The notes beneath the pieces were generated by a model. That model was not told the origin of the DNA. It made no database searches and saw nothing but the letters and a program-made list of their open reading frames with translations. Made by a program: the position numbers and the translations under genes. Below are positions 7,975-15,914 of a DNA stretch of 64,000 bases, piece after piece; positions within the stretch are counted from its first letter, which is position 1; each line of letters begins with the position of its first letter. Source of the stretch: Zavarzinella sp. (lineage in GTDB: Bacteria > Planctomycetota > Planctomycetia > Gemmatales > Gemmataceae); contig JAWKTI010000007.1 in NCBI GenBank assembly GCA_041399155.1, forward strand, positions 1 to 64,000, in the 5' to 3' direction.

Positions 7975-9309
7975 ATGCAGGTAACTTTAATCGTTTTCTT
8001 ACTATGTTCAACCAAACTTGCTTTCTGTCAAGCAAAAATTGTTACAGCAGATAGTAAGTTTAAAGAGTGGCAAGAGAATGTTGCTTTGTCTAAACTGTTT
8101 CCAAGCAAAGAAGCTGAAGTTACCAAGACTCTGTCAGCACATCCTGAATGGGTGCCATTGCTAAGAAAGCTGATTTACGAGTCAAACAATCATGAAATTC
8201 GATCTATTTATAAAAATCACTTCCATCATTACAATACAAACCGTAAAGATACTTTAATAAAGCTCAAGGACCAGTGGCGGCGAGAAAAACGCATTGACTT
8301 TTTTATCGAACTCGCCGACATTACAAGCAACAATGATGTGCATCAAACAATCGATTCCTCAACTAATGAAATCTGCTTGTCACTGATTACACAATTGCAA
8401 AATTACTATAATGTCAATCAGCAAAAGAAAATATTTATTAAGCAATTATCTTACCTGAATTCAGCTAAAACACTCAATCAACTAACTAAGCAAAAGTCAG
8501 TTATCGGAGATTCACTGGATGATAGCAGGTTATCTGATACGTACTTCCATACACTTGGGAGTAAATTGCCTGATTCTCGTTTAATTATCGACAGCAAAAT
8601 TCTTTCTACTAAATCTCTTGTTGAAGTAGCGGATGCTGGACCGAACAATCCCTGTTCTCATCTTGTGCAGTCCGTGTTATTGTCCAATAGTGATATGGCG
8701 CTTCACGAAGTTAAAAATAGCTTACTGATCCTCGATGGTGATGCGTTGATTACCTTCAACACTTCTGCTCTCGCAGTCGGGGCCAAATTTGGACATGCTT
8801 TTAGTGGTGTTGTTATCGCCAATGGCAACTTTACATGCAATGTAGGAATTGCAGGCACGAGCCTGATTTTTTGTAGTGGCGAATGTAATTTATCATCACA
8901 AGTGTTTCCATTTATTGATCATAATGCCTTCTGCATTTACTCTGGGAAACAGACAACAGGACCTGATTCAGAGAAATTGAATAAGAACTTCATCCATCAA
9001 AACTCCAAAGTTCCTTCTCAATTAGTTAAATTCTTCTCCCTTGATGAGGTGGGGCTGAAAGTAACAGACAAAGAGGGCAAGGTGGTGATTACAGAACTAG
9101 CCAAGGATAGTTTCATGGCCAAATCTTTTCGTACCGGGGACAAGATTCGCACAATGAATGGTTTTTCGATTTCCAGCGAAGCCGATCTGCGGCGCCAGAT
9201 GCGTTCCACCGTAGTGTGGGATGCGGGAATCTTGGAAGTGGAACGCCAGGGCACTACCCAGACGTATTATGTTCAACCAGGCTTCTTCATTGATAAGCCA
9301 AAGAAATAG
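7975..9309 (+). CDS. Exported PDZ-domain protein of unknown function
   Basis: Protein of 444 residues, not recognised as a named family. Start at ATG 7975 is preferred: it is followed directly by a signal peptide (VTLIVFLLCSTKLAFCQA), whereas the frame extends to an ATG at 7921 that overlaps the decayed paralogue. The first two thirds are helical and repeat-like with low GC and many Lys/Asn; a middle beta-rich segment (VVIANGNFTCNVGIAGTSLI) is shared with the upstream pseudogene. The last ~85 residues form a PDZ-like domain: VGLKVTDKEGKVVITELAKD, then FRTGDKIRTMNGFSI, the typical G-D-x-I-x-x-(M/I)-N-G. PDZ domains bind peptide C-termini in periplasmic or surface complexes. Role unknown. Confidence 0.72.
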   Translation: MQVTLIVFLLCSTKLAFCQAKIVTADSKFKEWQENVALSKLFPSKEAEVTKTLSAHPEWVPLLRKLIYESNNHEIRSIYKNHFHHYNTNRKDTLIKLKDQWRREKRIDFFIELADITSNNDVHQTIDSSTNEICLSLITQLQNYYNVNQQKKIFIKQLSYLNSAKTLNQLTKQKSVIGDSLDDSRLSDTYFHTLGSKLPDSRLIIDSKILSTKSLVEVADAGPNNPCSHLVQSVLLSNSDMALHEVKNSLLILDGDALITFNTSALAVGAKFGHAFSGVVIANGNFTCNVGIAGTSLIFCSGECNLSSQVFPFIDHNAFCIYSGKQTTGPDSEKLNKNFIHQNSKVPSQLVKFFSLDEVGLKVTDKEGKVVITELAKDSFMAKSFRTGDKIRTMNGFSISSEADLRRQMRSTVVWDAGILEVERQGTTQTYYVQPGFFIDKPKK

Positions 9310-9335
9310 TGTTGCCTGCGATTGACCCGACCTTC

Positions 9336-9731
9336 CTACCTGTTGCAGGTGCGTACGGCAATCACCTGCAAATGAAAATCAGGTGCCTCGATTTCACGTA
9401 CCACGCGGTGCCTGCCGTGGGCTGCGTAGCGAACTACTGGTGCTGCATTCTGGCGGGAATTCCAGCCGTTCACCGTGCGGGAAGGTAGCACCAGTGCGGC
9501 ACGGATTCGCTGGGCAAGCTGTTCCGGCAGGTGCTCCAGATAAATTACCCCATCGTGCGTCACAATCAGTCGGCCGTTCCACTGCCTGCCCTGTTCAAAC
9601 ACCACCAGTTCTGCAGTGTAGCCCCGCCGGTAAACAGCCCGTTCATCTGCGAAAGCCCTGACAAGTTCCGCAGTGGGATGACACCCAGTTCTGTGGGTGC
9701 TGAACATCAGCAGCAGGCATAGTTCCAGCAT
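9336..9731 (-). CDS. Small hypothetical protein, possibly exported
   Basis: Hypothetical protein of 131 residues. The start at 9731 is chosen because GGAG lies about 10 bases upstream and because the upstream part of the open frame is AT-rich and non-coding in character. It opens with a short hydrophobic segment (LELCLLLMFSTH), then AELVRAFADERAVYRRGYTAELVVFEQG and NGRLIVTHDGVIYLEHLPEQ. The arrangement (region with an early Tyr, alternating beta strands, a G-R-L-x-V strand) faintly recalls DUF3386 proteins of cyanobacteria and planctomycetes, but I cannot confirm this. It is convergent with the PDZ gene and divergent from the secreted protein gene at 10046. Confidence 0.55.
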   Translation of the reverse strand: MLELCLLLMFSTHRTGCHPTAELVRAFADERAVYRRGYTAELVVFEQGRQWNGRLIVTHDGVIYLEHLPEQLAQRIRAALVLPSRTVNGWNSRQNAAPVVRYAAHGRHRVVREIEAPDFHLQVIAVRTCNR

Positions 9732-10045
9732 GGCAAAAACTCCATCATCACTGTAATACATTGTATTACTAGATATTACGAATGTTGCCACATTTTGGTT
9801 CTGATCCAGATTCTCGCCTGAATAAATGAAATTTTGCGTTAATTTTCTCATTTTTGACATTTTTTCAAACGAAATACCTGTAATTACGTTTCTACTTGTA
9901 GTGATTTTGAGAACCTTTTTGGGGATGAACGAGATCGAATTCATGTAGAATTGTGCCATAATAACGATTGACACGATTTTGCCGCACCTGATGTGGGGAT
10001 TTCAGGCCCAGTGCGATCAATTCGATGCAGCATAGGAGTAGCACG
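9732..10045. other. Divergent intergenic region
   Basis: A 314-base AT-rich spacer between two divergent genes. It holds the 17-base dyad listed separately, near the minus-strand start, and an AGGAG ribosome site near its right end for the plus-strand gene. No RNA gene or repeat was recognised. Confidence 0.5.
9753..9769. promoter_or_regulatory. Perfect 8-1-8 dyad, candidate operator
   Basis: GTAATACA-T-TGTATTAC is a perfect palindrome starting 22 bases upstream of the minus-strand gene ending at 9336. A further GTAATATC lies beside it. Symmetry and position fit an operator for a dimeric regulator; which one is unknown. Confidence 0.4.
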
Positions 10046-10570
10046 ATGTTCAGGAAACTTGTTTTTGCAATTGCAGTGTTGCTGACGATCGATACGGTGG
10101 CATCTGCCCAGGTATTTATTGGGCCGGGCTATAACTATCGCTTTGTGTATCGAACGTCGCCGTTTGGCTACCTGTATCGGTACGAAGCCTATCAGACGTT
10201 TGGCCCCACGTTTGTGCTGCGGCCAACCTACTTTCACTACCACTACAACTATTACAATCCATTCATTGTGCCGTGGTATGCGTTTCGACCGAATCCCTTT
10301 ATTGTGGTGCCACCTGCGGCACCCCCGGTGGTATTTTTCAACCAGGCACGCCCAGCCGTACCAACCATTGAAGATGAAGCTTTTGATCGAGGCTTTCAAC
10401 AGGGTTTTCAGCGTGGTTTTGAACGCGGATTTGATGGCGGGAAGGGTGGTCAGGTAGTGCCACCAGCACCACCGAAGGATGCAGCACGTCCACCCATGGC
10501 ACCTGATGTGCCCGTGCTGCCTGTTCCTAAGCCACCTGTCGAAGAGCCGAAAATCCCACCGGCGAAGTAA
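10046..10570 (+). CDS. Secreted Tyr/Pro-rich protein with GF repeats
   Basis: Exported protein of 174 residues with no recognised family. The start at 10046 follows an AGGAG about 8 bases upstream and opens a signal peptide (FRKLVFAIAVLLTIDTVASAQ). The mature part is aromatic (many Tyr, Phe, His in the first 70 residues), followed by a short repeat in which the unit RGF/QGF recurs every four residues (FDRGFQQGFQRGFERGFDGG), then a Pro/Val-rich tail. The four-residue F-x-x-G-F periodicity suggests an amphipathic helix or a short coiled element. Likely a cell-surface or periplasmic structural protein; this is inference from composition only. Confidence 0.72.
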   Translation: MFRKLVFAIAVLLTIDTVASAQVFIGPGYNYRFVYRTSPFGYLYRYEAYQTFGPTFVLRPTYFHYHYNYYNPFIVPWYAFRPNPFIVVPPAAPPVVFFNQARPAVPTIEDEAFDRGFQQGFQRGFERGFDGGKGGQVVPPAPPKDAARPPMAPDVPVLPVPKPPVEEPKIPPAK

Positions 10571-10582
10571 TCTCGCAGAATC

Positions 10583-10840
10583 TTATTGGAAGCCAGGTGA
10601 ACCTGGGCCGGCACCAGGCATCCCCCCACCGAGCATACTGCCTGGTGAAGTTTTTGGCTTTGGCACCACGTATTGACCGTTTGCGGGTCGAATCGGGTCG
10701 ACTGTCTTGTAATTTTCAGGCGGATTATGGAACTCTTCCACGTACGGTGGTGGCTTTGGCGTGGAGTTTGATTCAAACATACTGCAACCCAGCGTGTTTA
10801 CCACCAATCCCACAACGATCAAACGCAGAAAATTCTTCAT
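10583..10840 (-). CDS. Small lipoprotein
   Basis: Lipoprotein of 85 residues. It has a Lys-Asn start, a hydrophobic core (FLRLIVVGLVVN) and a lipobox ending TLGC, so it should be cleaved by signal peptidase II and lipidated. The mature part is short and Pro/Gly-rich (PPPYVEEF, GSMLGGGMPGAGPGSPGF) with no domain recognised. Such small proline-rich lipoproteins are common in planctomycetes. It is convergent with the secreted gene ending at 10570, only 12 bases away. Confidence 0.72.
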   Translation of the reverse strand: MKNFLRLIVVGLVVNTLGCSMFESNSTPKPPPYVEEFHNPPENYKTVDPIRPANGQYVVPKPKTSPGSMLGGGMPGAGPGSPGFQ

Positions 10841-11036
10841 CCCAACTCTTCCTTACTGGCAACTTCGGACGGATAACATGACTGTCGCTTTTTGGCAAGT
10901 CCAGTAACCATTCGGAAAATTGGCTGAAGCACTCCAGTGATTTCAAAGGAAACTGTGAAGAAAAACTCACGAAATGTTGAGCCAAGTAATTGAGAGCTTG
11001 GGATGCGATTGATTTGCTTGGTGCAGGAACAGATAC

Positions 11037-11612
11037 TTACTTGGTTTTGACCAGGAGTTCGACGGTATTGCTCTTCAGCAGTGGGCCTTTGCCTTCTCCT
11101 TCAGCCAGTTGAAAGGTGGCACTGAGGGTGTATTTACCCGCTTCCGTGAGATAAATCATCCTGCTGGCACCGCGGAAGCCATCGACCAGGCTGCCAATTT
11201 TCATCGTGTAACTTTCACCAGGTTTCAGCGTTTTTTCCTGCGGCAAACGAAAATCGGTAGTAAAGGCCAGTAACGGGCTGCCAGTCAGCACAGAGGGGCC
11301 TTTCACGGTGAAATTTACCTGATTGACATCCCCCATCACGCCGATCGTGACATCCTTTTTGCTGGTATTCACGACTTGCAGTTCCAACTCAACTTTTAAT
11401 GGTGCTGGCAATACAACAGGATCACCCTTTTTGGCTGCATCCAGATCTTTTTGCAGTTCTTTGGTGTATTCTTCCGATGTTTTCCCACCCAGATCCACCG
11501 TAACCGTAGGGGATTTGGCCACCAGTTTCAGTTCCAGGTCGGATTTCTCTTCAGCCTGCACCACAACGACCACCAGAAATGCTGTCATACAGCCGATCAG
11601 TTTCTTCCACAT
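11037..11612 (-). CDS. Secreted hypothetical protein
   Basis: Exported protein of 191 residues; family not recognised. The start at 11612 is preferred over an upstream ATG because it is followed by a clear signal peptide (LIGCMTAFLVVVVVQAEE) and preceded by AAGGTG. The mature part looks beta-rich, with alternating strands (LELKLVAKSPTVTVDLGG, VELELQVVNTSKKDVTIGV, GESYTMKIGSLVDGF, AGKYTLSATFQLAEGE), like an immunoglobulin-type or carbohydrate-binding-like sandwich. It lies 28 bases behind gspF on the same strand and may be cotranscribed with the secretion genes, but nothing in it points to a secretion role. Confidence 0.7.
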   Translation of the reverse strand: MWKKLIGCMTAFLVVVVVQAEEKSDLELKLVAKSPTVTVDLGGKTSEEYTKELQKDLDAAKKGDPVVLPAPLKVELELQVVNTSKKDVTIGVMGDVNQVNFTVKGPSVLTGSPLLAFTTDFRLPQEKTLKPGESYTMKIGSLVDGFRGASRMIYLTEAGKYTLSATFQLAEGEGKGPLLKSNTVELLVKTK

Positions 11613-11640
11613 GCTTAATTTCACCTTGCATTGTGGCAGC

Positions 11641-12846
11641 TTACACTGTGGAGCCCATTCGGAACACGGGCAGCAACAGTCCGGCCACCACCACACCCAC
11701 AATCATTGCCATTACCAGCAACATGGCAGGTTCCAATAATCGCACAAATAACTCGAGGTTCCGTTGGGTTCTTTTATCCAGATTATTGGCAATATCGACA
11801 AGCACCTTCTCCAGGTTGTTACTTTCCTCTGCCACGGCAATCATTTCCACAATGTCGCGGGGGATATATTTCGATTTGCGAAACGGGCCAGCCAGTTTTT
11901 CCCCGGCGGTCACATTTTCGGCGGCTTCTTCAATGGCAGCGGCCAGCACCTTATTGCCACTGGAATCTTTTGAAATCTGCAGCGAGCGAACAATCGGAAT
12001 ACCATTCGCCAGCAGTGTGCCCAGAATACGGGTAAACCGACCCAGAGCCAGTGAACGCACCAGCGGTCCAGCCAGTGGGAGGGATAGCTTGATTCTGTCC
12101 CACATCATGCTGCCGGTGGGACTGGTTTTCCAGCGATAAAATCCGAAAACAGTCGCCAGACCCATCCCCAGCACAATGTACCAGTAGGAGACCATAAATC
12201 GGCTGACTCCCAGTACAAAGGTGGTAATGGTGGGCAGGCCGCCTTTCTGGCGTAGTTTTTCAAATACCTCTTCGAACCTGGGTACAAAGAACACAATCAG
12301 CACCACCAGAATGATGGAGCCAATCACCGCCAGAATAATCGGATAGGCCAGCGAGCCAGCCACTTTGGAGCGTAAATCTTCCTGATTTTCATAAAACTGC
12401 GAAATTCGCCGCAGCACATCTTCCAGGAAGCCCCCTTCCTGACCGGCACGGATCATGCTGACGGCCAGATCATCGAAGACACCCGGAAAGCCGTTCATTG
12501 CATCAGCGAGCGTGGTGCCATCGGCAACCGCTGCACGCACCTCGCGAATCGCAAAAGATAACTGCTGTTTGGTGCTCTGCCGGGTTAAAACGTCCAGCGA
12601 TTTCAGCAGTGGCACGCCAGAATGGATCAGATCGGCCAGCTGGGAGTAAAACGCGGCAACGTAGCGTTTGCCCACCCGCACCGTGCTTTTGTTGGAGACC
12701 ACCGATCCTTTCGAGAGGGAAACCCGAATGGGGAACAGCCCACGGGCATCCAGAATACTGGCTGCTTCGCGTTCGGTGCTGGCAGTCAGCACGCCAGTTT
12801 CCTTCAGGCCAGTGCTGGCAAGTGCTTCGAATTTAAAATCTGGCAT
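11641..12846 (-). CDS. gspF: Type II secretion/type IV pilus inner membrane protein GspF/PilC
   Basis: Polytopic inner-membrane platform protein of type II secretion or type IV pilus machines, 401 residues, the usual size. It carries two copies of the T2SSF domain: the first around FYSQLADLIHSGVPLLKSLDVL with AMNGFPGVFDDLAVSMIRAG, the second around FTRILGTLLANGIPIVRSLQI with FRKSKYIPRDIVEMIAVAEESNNLEKVL, each followed by long hydrophobic segments (IILAVIGSIILVVLIVFFVP; LLVMAMIVGVVVAGLLLPVF). It sits 21 bases behind gspE, its cytoplasmic ATPase partner, and together they drive pseudopilin or pilin assembly. No other secretion gene follows. The DUF1559 prepilin-like protein at 29.6 kb could be a substrate of such a machine. 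Confidence 0.94.
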   Translation of the reverse strand: MPDFKFEALASTGLKETGVLTASTEREAASILDARGLFPIRVSLSKGSVVSNKSTVRVGKRYVAAFYSQLADLIHSGVPLLKSLDVLTRQSTKQQLSFAIREVRAAVADGTTLADAMNGFPGVFDDLAVSMIRAGQEGGFLEDVLRRISQFYENQEDLRSKVAGSLAYPIILAVIGSIILVVLIVFFVPRFEEVFEKLRQKGGLPTITTFVLGVSRFMVSYWYIVLGMGLATVFGFYRWKTSPTGSMMWDRIKLSLPLAGPLVRSLALGRFTRILGTLLANGIPIVRSLQISKDSSGNKVLAAAIEEAAENVTAGEKLAGPFRKSKYIPRDIVEMIAVAEESNNLEKVLVDIANNLDKRTQRNLELFVRLLEPAMLLVMAMIVGVVVAGLLLPVFRMGSTV

Positions 12847-12867
12847 AATGCATGCCCCCCAAAGGAA

Positions 12868-14571
12868 TTAGCTCAAAATATCGCCAGCGGTGGTGCGAGT
12901 CACTTCATCCATGGTAGTGTTGCCCGCCTGCACCTTCATCCAGCCGTCCTGTCGCAGGGTACGCATGCCATTTCTCAATGCTGCTTTGCGAATATCCCCC
13001 GCGTTCGCCCGTTGAACAATTAAATCGCGAATTTCATCGGTATTCAACATCAGTTCATGGATGCCTGTTCGCCCACGGTAGCCGGAATTACGGCACGATC
13101 GACAGCCAGTTCCCTTCCATAACGTGGGTACTGCGGGGAGTTTCACGTCAAAGCCCGGAAAATCAGGTGGGACATCGGGATGATCAGGCTGATAGCTGAC
13201 TTTGCATTCCGAACAGATCGTCCGCAGCAGCCGCTGTGCCATAATTCCTTCCACCGTACTGGCGACCAGGAACGGCTCCACACCCATGTCAATCAGACGG
13301 GTGAAGGCACTTGGGGCATCGTTGGTGTGCAGGGTACTGAACACCATGTGACCCGTCAGCGAGGATTGAATGGCCGCTTCTGCGGTTTCCAGATCCCGCA
13401 TTTCACCAATCAGAATCACGTCCGGGTCATGCCGCAGAATCGAACGGAGTGCGTTGGCAAATGTCAGGCCGATTTTGGCGTGCGTCTGAATCTGGCTGAT
13501 ACCAGGCTGCTGGTATTCCACGGGATCTTCGACGGTGATAATCTTGGTGACTTCGTCTTTAATTTCATTCAGTGCAGAATAAAGTGTGGTGGATTTCCCC
13601 GATCCAGTGGGGCCAGTAACCAGCACAATACCGTGGGGCAGATCGATCAGTTGCTTGAATTTCTTGTAATTGTCCGGCAACATCCCCACGTTGGCCAGAT
13701 TGAAGACCATCCGGCCTTTATCCAGCAACCGCATCACGATCCCTTCACCGTGGATCATCGGAATAATAGAAACGCGGACATCCACCTCGCGGCCCTGCAC
13801 CCGCATCTTAATCCGCCCGTCCTGTGGGAGGCGTTTTTCGGCAATGTTCAGCCGGGCCATAATTTTGATCCGGCTGATAATGGCATTGGCAAACCGGTTG
13901 ATTTCCGGTGGCAGAACCTGTGTTTGGAGCAAACCATCAATCCGATAGCGAATCCGCAGTGCATTCTCTTCCGGTTCAATATGAATATCGCTGGCACGTT
14001 CGGTGGCGGCTTCGATCAGAATTTCGTTCACCAGTTTGACGACTGAGGCTTCCTGAGCCTGTTTCGCAAGGTCGCTGTCGTCTGCTTCCAGCCCTTCCAG
14101 CAATTCAACTTCGTCTTTATCCTGCACCAGTGCGGTAACAGTTTCCCCACCCACGCCGAAATATTGTTTGATCAGGCGCGAAATTTCGCGTGGGCTGCCC
14201 AGCACTGGGCGGATTTCCAGTCCGGTGAGATTTTGCAGTTCATCAACGGCATAAACATCGTAGGGATTGGCCATTGCCACCACCAGCGAACCATTTTCGC
14301 GGGCAATGGGCACCAGTGCCTTGCGATGCACCATTTTGGTGGGCATCGCCGAAAGGGTATCCGGATCAATGCGAGTGTGGCTGAGATCGACCAATTCCAT
14401 GCCCAGTTCGTAGGCGACCTCTTCCAGCACGGTCATTTCGTTGCCGATCCCACGTTCAATCATGATTTCGTGGAGGGCACGGTTCGGTTCCTGGTTGTGC
14501 AGTTCCAGTGCACGCTTGGAATCCGAATCGCTTAACTGTCCGCGGGCGACCATTCGTTCAAGAATAGACAT
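12868..14571 (-). CDS. gspE: Type II secretion/type IV pilus assembly ATPase GspE/PilB
   Basis: Hexameric traffic ATPase of 567 residues that powers pseudopilus or pilus assembly. Seen in order: an N-terminal GspE_N (MshEN-like) domain with LEEVAYELGMELVDLS and a second copy-like PYDVYAVDELQNLTG; ASDIHIEPEENALRIRYRID; Walker A GPTGSGKSTT near residue 325; Asp box ITVEDPVEYQ; Walker B DPDVILIGEMRD; His box FSTLHTNDA; and the zinc-binding tetracysteine element (C-S-E-C near residue 452 and C-R-S-C near 495). Everything needed for activity is present. It heads a two-gene unit with gspF. Confidence 0.95.
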   Translation of the reverse strand: MSILERMVARGQLSDSDSKRALELHNQEPNRALHEIMIERGIGNEMTVLEEVAYELGMELVDLSHTRIDPDTLSAMPTKMVHRKALVPIARENGSLVVAMANPYDVYAVDELQNLTGLEIRPVLGSPREISRLIKQYFGVGGETVTALVQDKDEVELLEGLEADDSDLAKQAQEASVVKLVNEILIEAATERASDIHIEPEENALRIRYRIDGLLQTQVLPPEINRFANAIISRIKIMARLNIAEKRLPQDGRIKMRVQGREVDVRVSIIPMIHGEGIVMRLLDKGRMVFNLANVGMLPDNYKKFKQLIDLPHGIVLVTGPTGSGKSTTLYSALNEIKDEVTKIITVEDPVEYQQPGISQIQTHAKIGLTFANALRSILRHDPDVILIGEMRDLETAEAAIQSSLTGHMVFSTLHTNDAPSAFTRLIDMGVEPFLVASTVEGIMAQRLLRTICSECKVSYQPDHPDVPPDFPGFDVKLPAVPTLWKGTGCRSCRNSGYRGRTGIHELMLNTDEIRDLIVQRANAGDIRKAALRNGMRTLRQDGWMKVQAGNTTMDEVTRTTAGDILS

Positions 14572-14883
14572 GAAAATTTTCTCAGAAGTAAAGGTCCAAC
14601 CTGGGCACTCGCACGGTCATTTTATCGTCTGGTTCCGTGGAAGGGTACCAGATTCAGCACTTGGCGAAACTTCCCCTGACTTCCCCACATGGGAATGCCG
14701 ATCGTGCGACTTATTCAGTGGGACATCTTTCTTAGCGCACCTGACTATTTTCAGGAAATAAAAAACTCATTAAAGTGATGTTACAGCACCCACTGATTAG
14801 GAAATGATGAAAATTAGGCAATTTGGGCAGCTTAAACGTAATTCAATTTGCAATTTAGAGTTTTTTGCTCAATCAGCCCGTTT
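14572..14883. other. Intergenic region, no gene seen
   Basis: A 312-base spacer between the Rpn-like gene stop and the gspE start, both on the minus strand. It must contain the gspE promoter, but I see no convincing -35/-10 pair, no repeat and no RNA gene. Confidence 0.4.
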
Positions 14884-15810
14884 TTAGCGGCTCAATTTTG
14901 CTTTGAGCTCGGTGATCATACCATCCAATTCGTCGAGTGTTTTCTCCTGCAACTTTTCTACAGGTGTAATCGGCAAGCCGAGAATTTCCTCAAAAGCGTG
15001 AATTTGCCCGATTCGTTGGCCAAGAACCGTGCCCCGCTCTTCGCCGATTTTAATCCCTTTTTTCTCGGCAAGTCTTTCAAATGAGGTAACAAATGGCATT
15101 TGATTCTCCATCAATAAGTCAAATCGTACTTTGTTAAAATCTTCTTCCAGCTCATCAGGTAATTTTAGCAGCCAATCGAGCAGGCGCATGATATTCCAGA
15201 CTTCATCAGCAGTTAATTTTCGCTCAATCAGTTGCCGGAGCAGGCGGCATTTATCGGCATAGCGAAGTTCTGCAACTCCGTGGGTCAGCAAACTTTGAAT
15301 GCTGGCGGCCACAATCAGCCCCACCGGACTGCGGTGGGTCGTTAAGTCATCCATGCGACCAACAAAATCAAGTAGTTTCACCGAATTAAATACAAACTCA
15401 TTGTGCGTTCCTTTGCAACTCAAAATATTGCGATCCACGCGCCAATTTGGGTTCTCATCGGCCAGAATTGCAAAACTGGACACGTTCAGGCCATATTTCT
15501 GGCGAATCCGCCAGTAATATTCCGCCATCCGTGCGGGAAATCGGTCATCCTGCTGTGCCTGAACCTCAAAATGGATGAAAATGGTCACGGTCTGGCCGGC
15601 GTGCTCCAAATCGTACACCTCGAACAGTGCGTCCGCACGCACCATCCCTGAGTCGGAATCGGGTAAAAGGGTACGTAATTCGGTATCCAATGAGCGAAAT
15701 CCTTTCGCCCAGTCAAACGTGGGGTACCACTGTGGGAAGAGAATCTCGAAAATGTCGGGCAGATAATTTTCCAGCGTCTCTTTCCAGGGGGAATCAAATT
15801 CGCGGGTCAT
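14884..15810 (-). CDS. Rpn-family PD-(D/E)XK nuclease-like protein
   Basis: Protein of about 308 residues of the Rpn (recombination-promoting nuclease)/transposase_31-like group with a PD-(D/E)XK core. Seen: an N-terminal region with DIFEILFPQWYPTFDW, the acidic DALFEVYDLEH strand, and the HFEVQAQQD strand giving the E-x-Q catalytic pair, followed by FPARMAEYYWRIRQKYGLNVSSFAIL. The C-terminal half is helical (RLLRQLIERKLTADEVWNIM) and ends in a Lys-rich helical tail. Such proteins are numerous in planctomycetes and cyanobacteria and are thought to be mobile or recombination-associated; their cellular role is not settled. Start at ATG 15810; an in-frame ATG at 15825 is an alternative. Confidence 0.8.
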   Translation of the reverse strand: MTREFDSPWKETLENYLPDIFEILFPQWYPTFDWAKGFRSLDTELRTLLPDSDSGMVRADALFEVYDLEHAGQTVTIFIHFEVQAQQDDRFPARMAEYYWRIRQKYGLNVSSFAILADENPNWRVDRNILSCKGTHNEFVFNSVKLLDFVGRMDDLTTHRSPVGLIVAASIQSLLTHGVAELRYADKCRLLRQLIERKLTADEVWNIMRLLDWLLKLPDELEEDFNKVRFDLLMENQMPFVTSFERLAEKKGIKIGEERGTVLGQRIGQIHAFEEILGLPITPVEKLQEKTLDELDGMITELKAKLSR

Positions 15811-15914
15811 CAGTGGGGCCTGCAAGGAACGATATCAGCTCATTTCACCCGAAAATTCTTGATGTATCTATCGATGAGATTAAATTCATGAGCAAAATCT
15901 CATATTGTTGCCAA

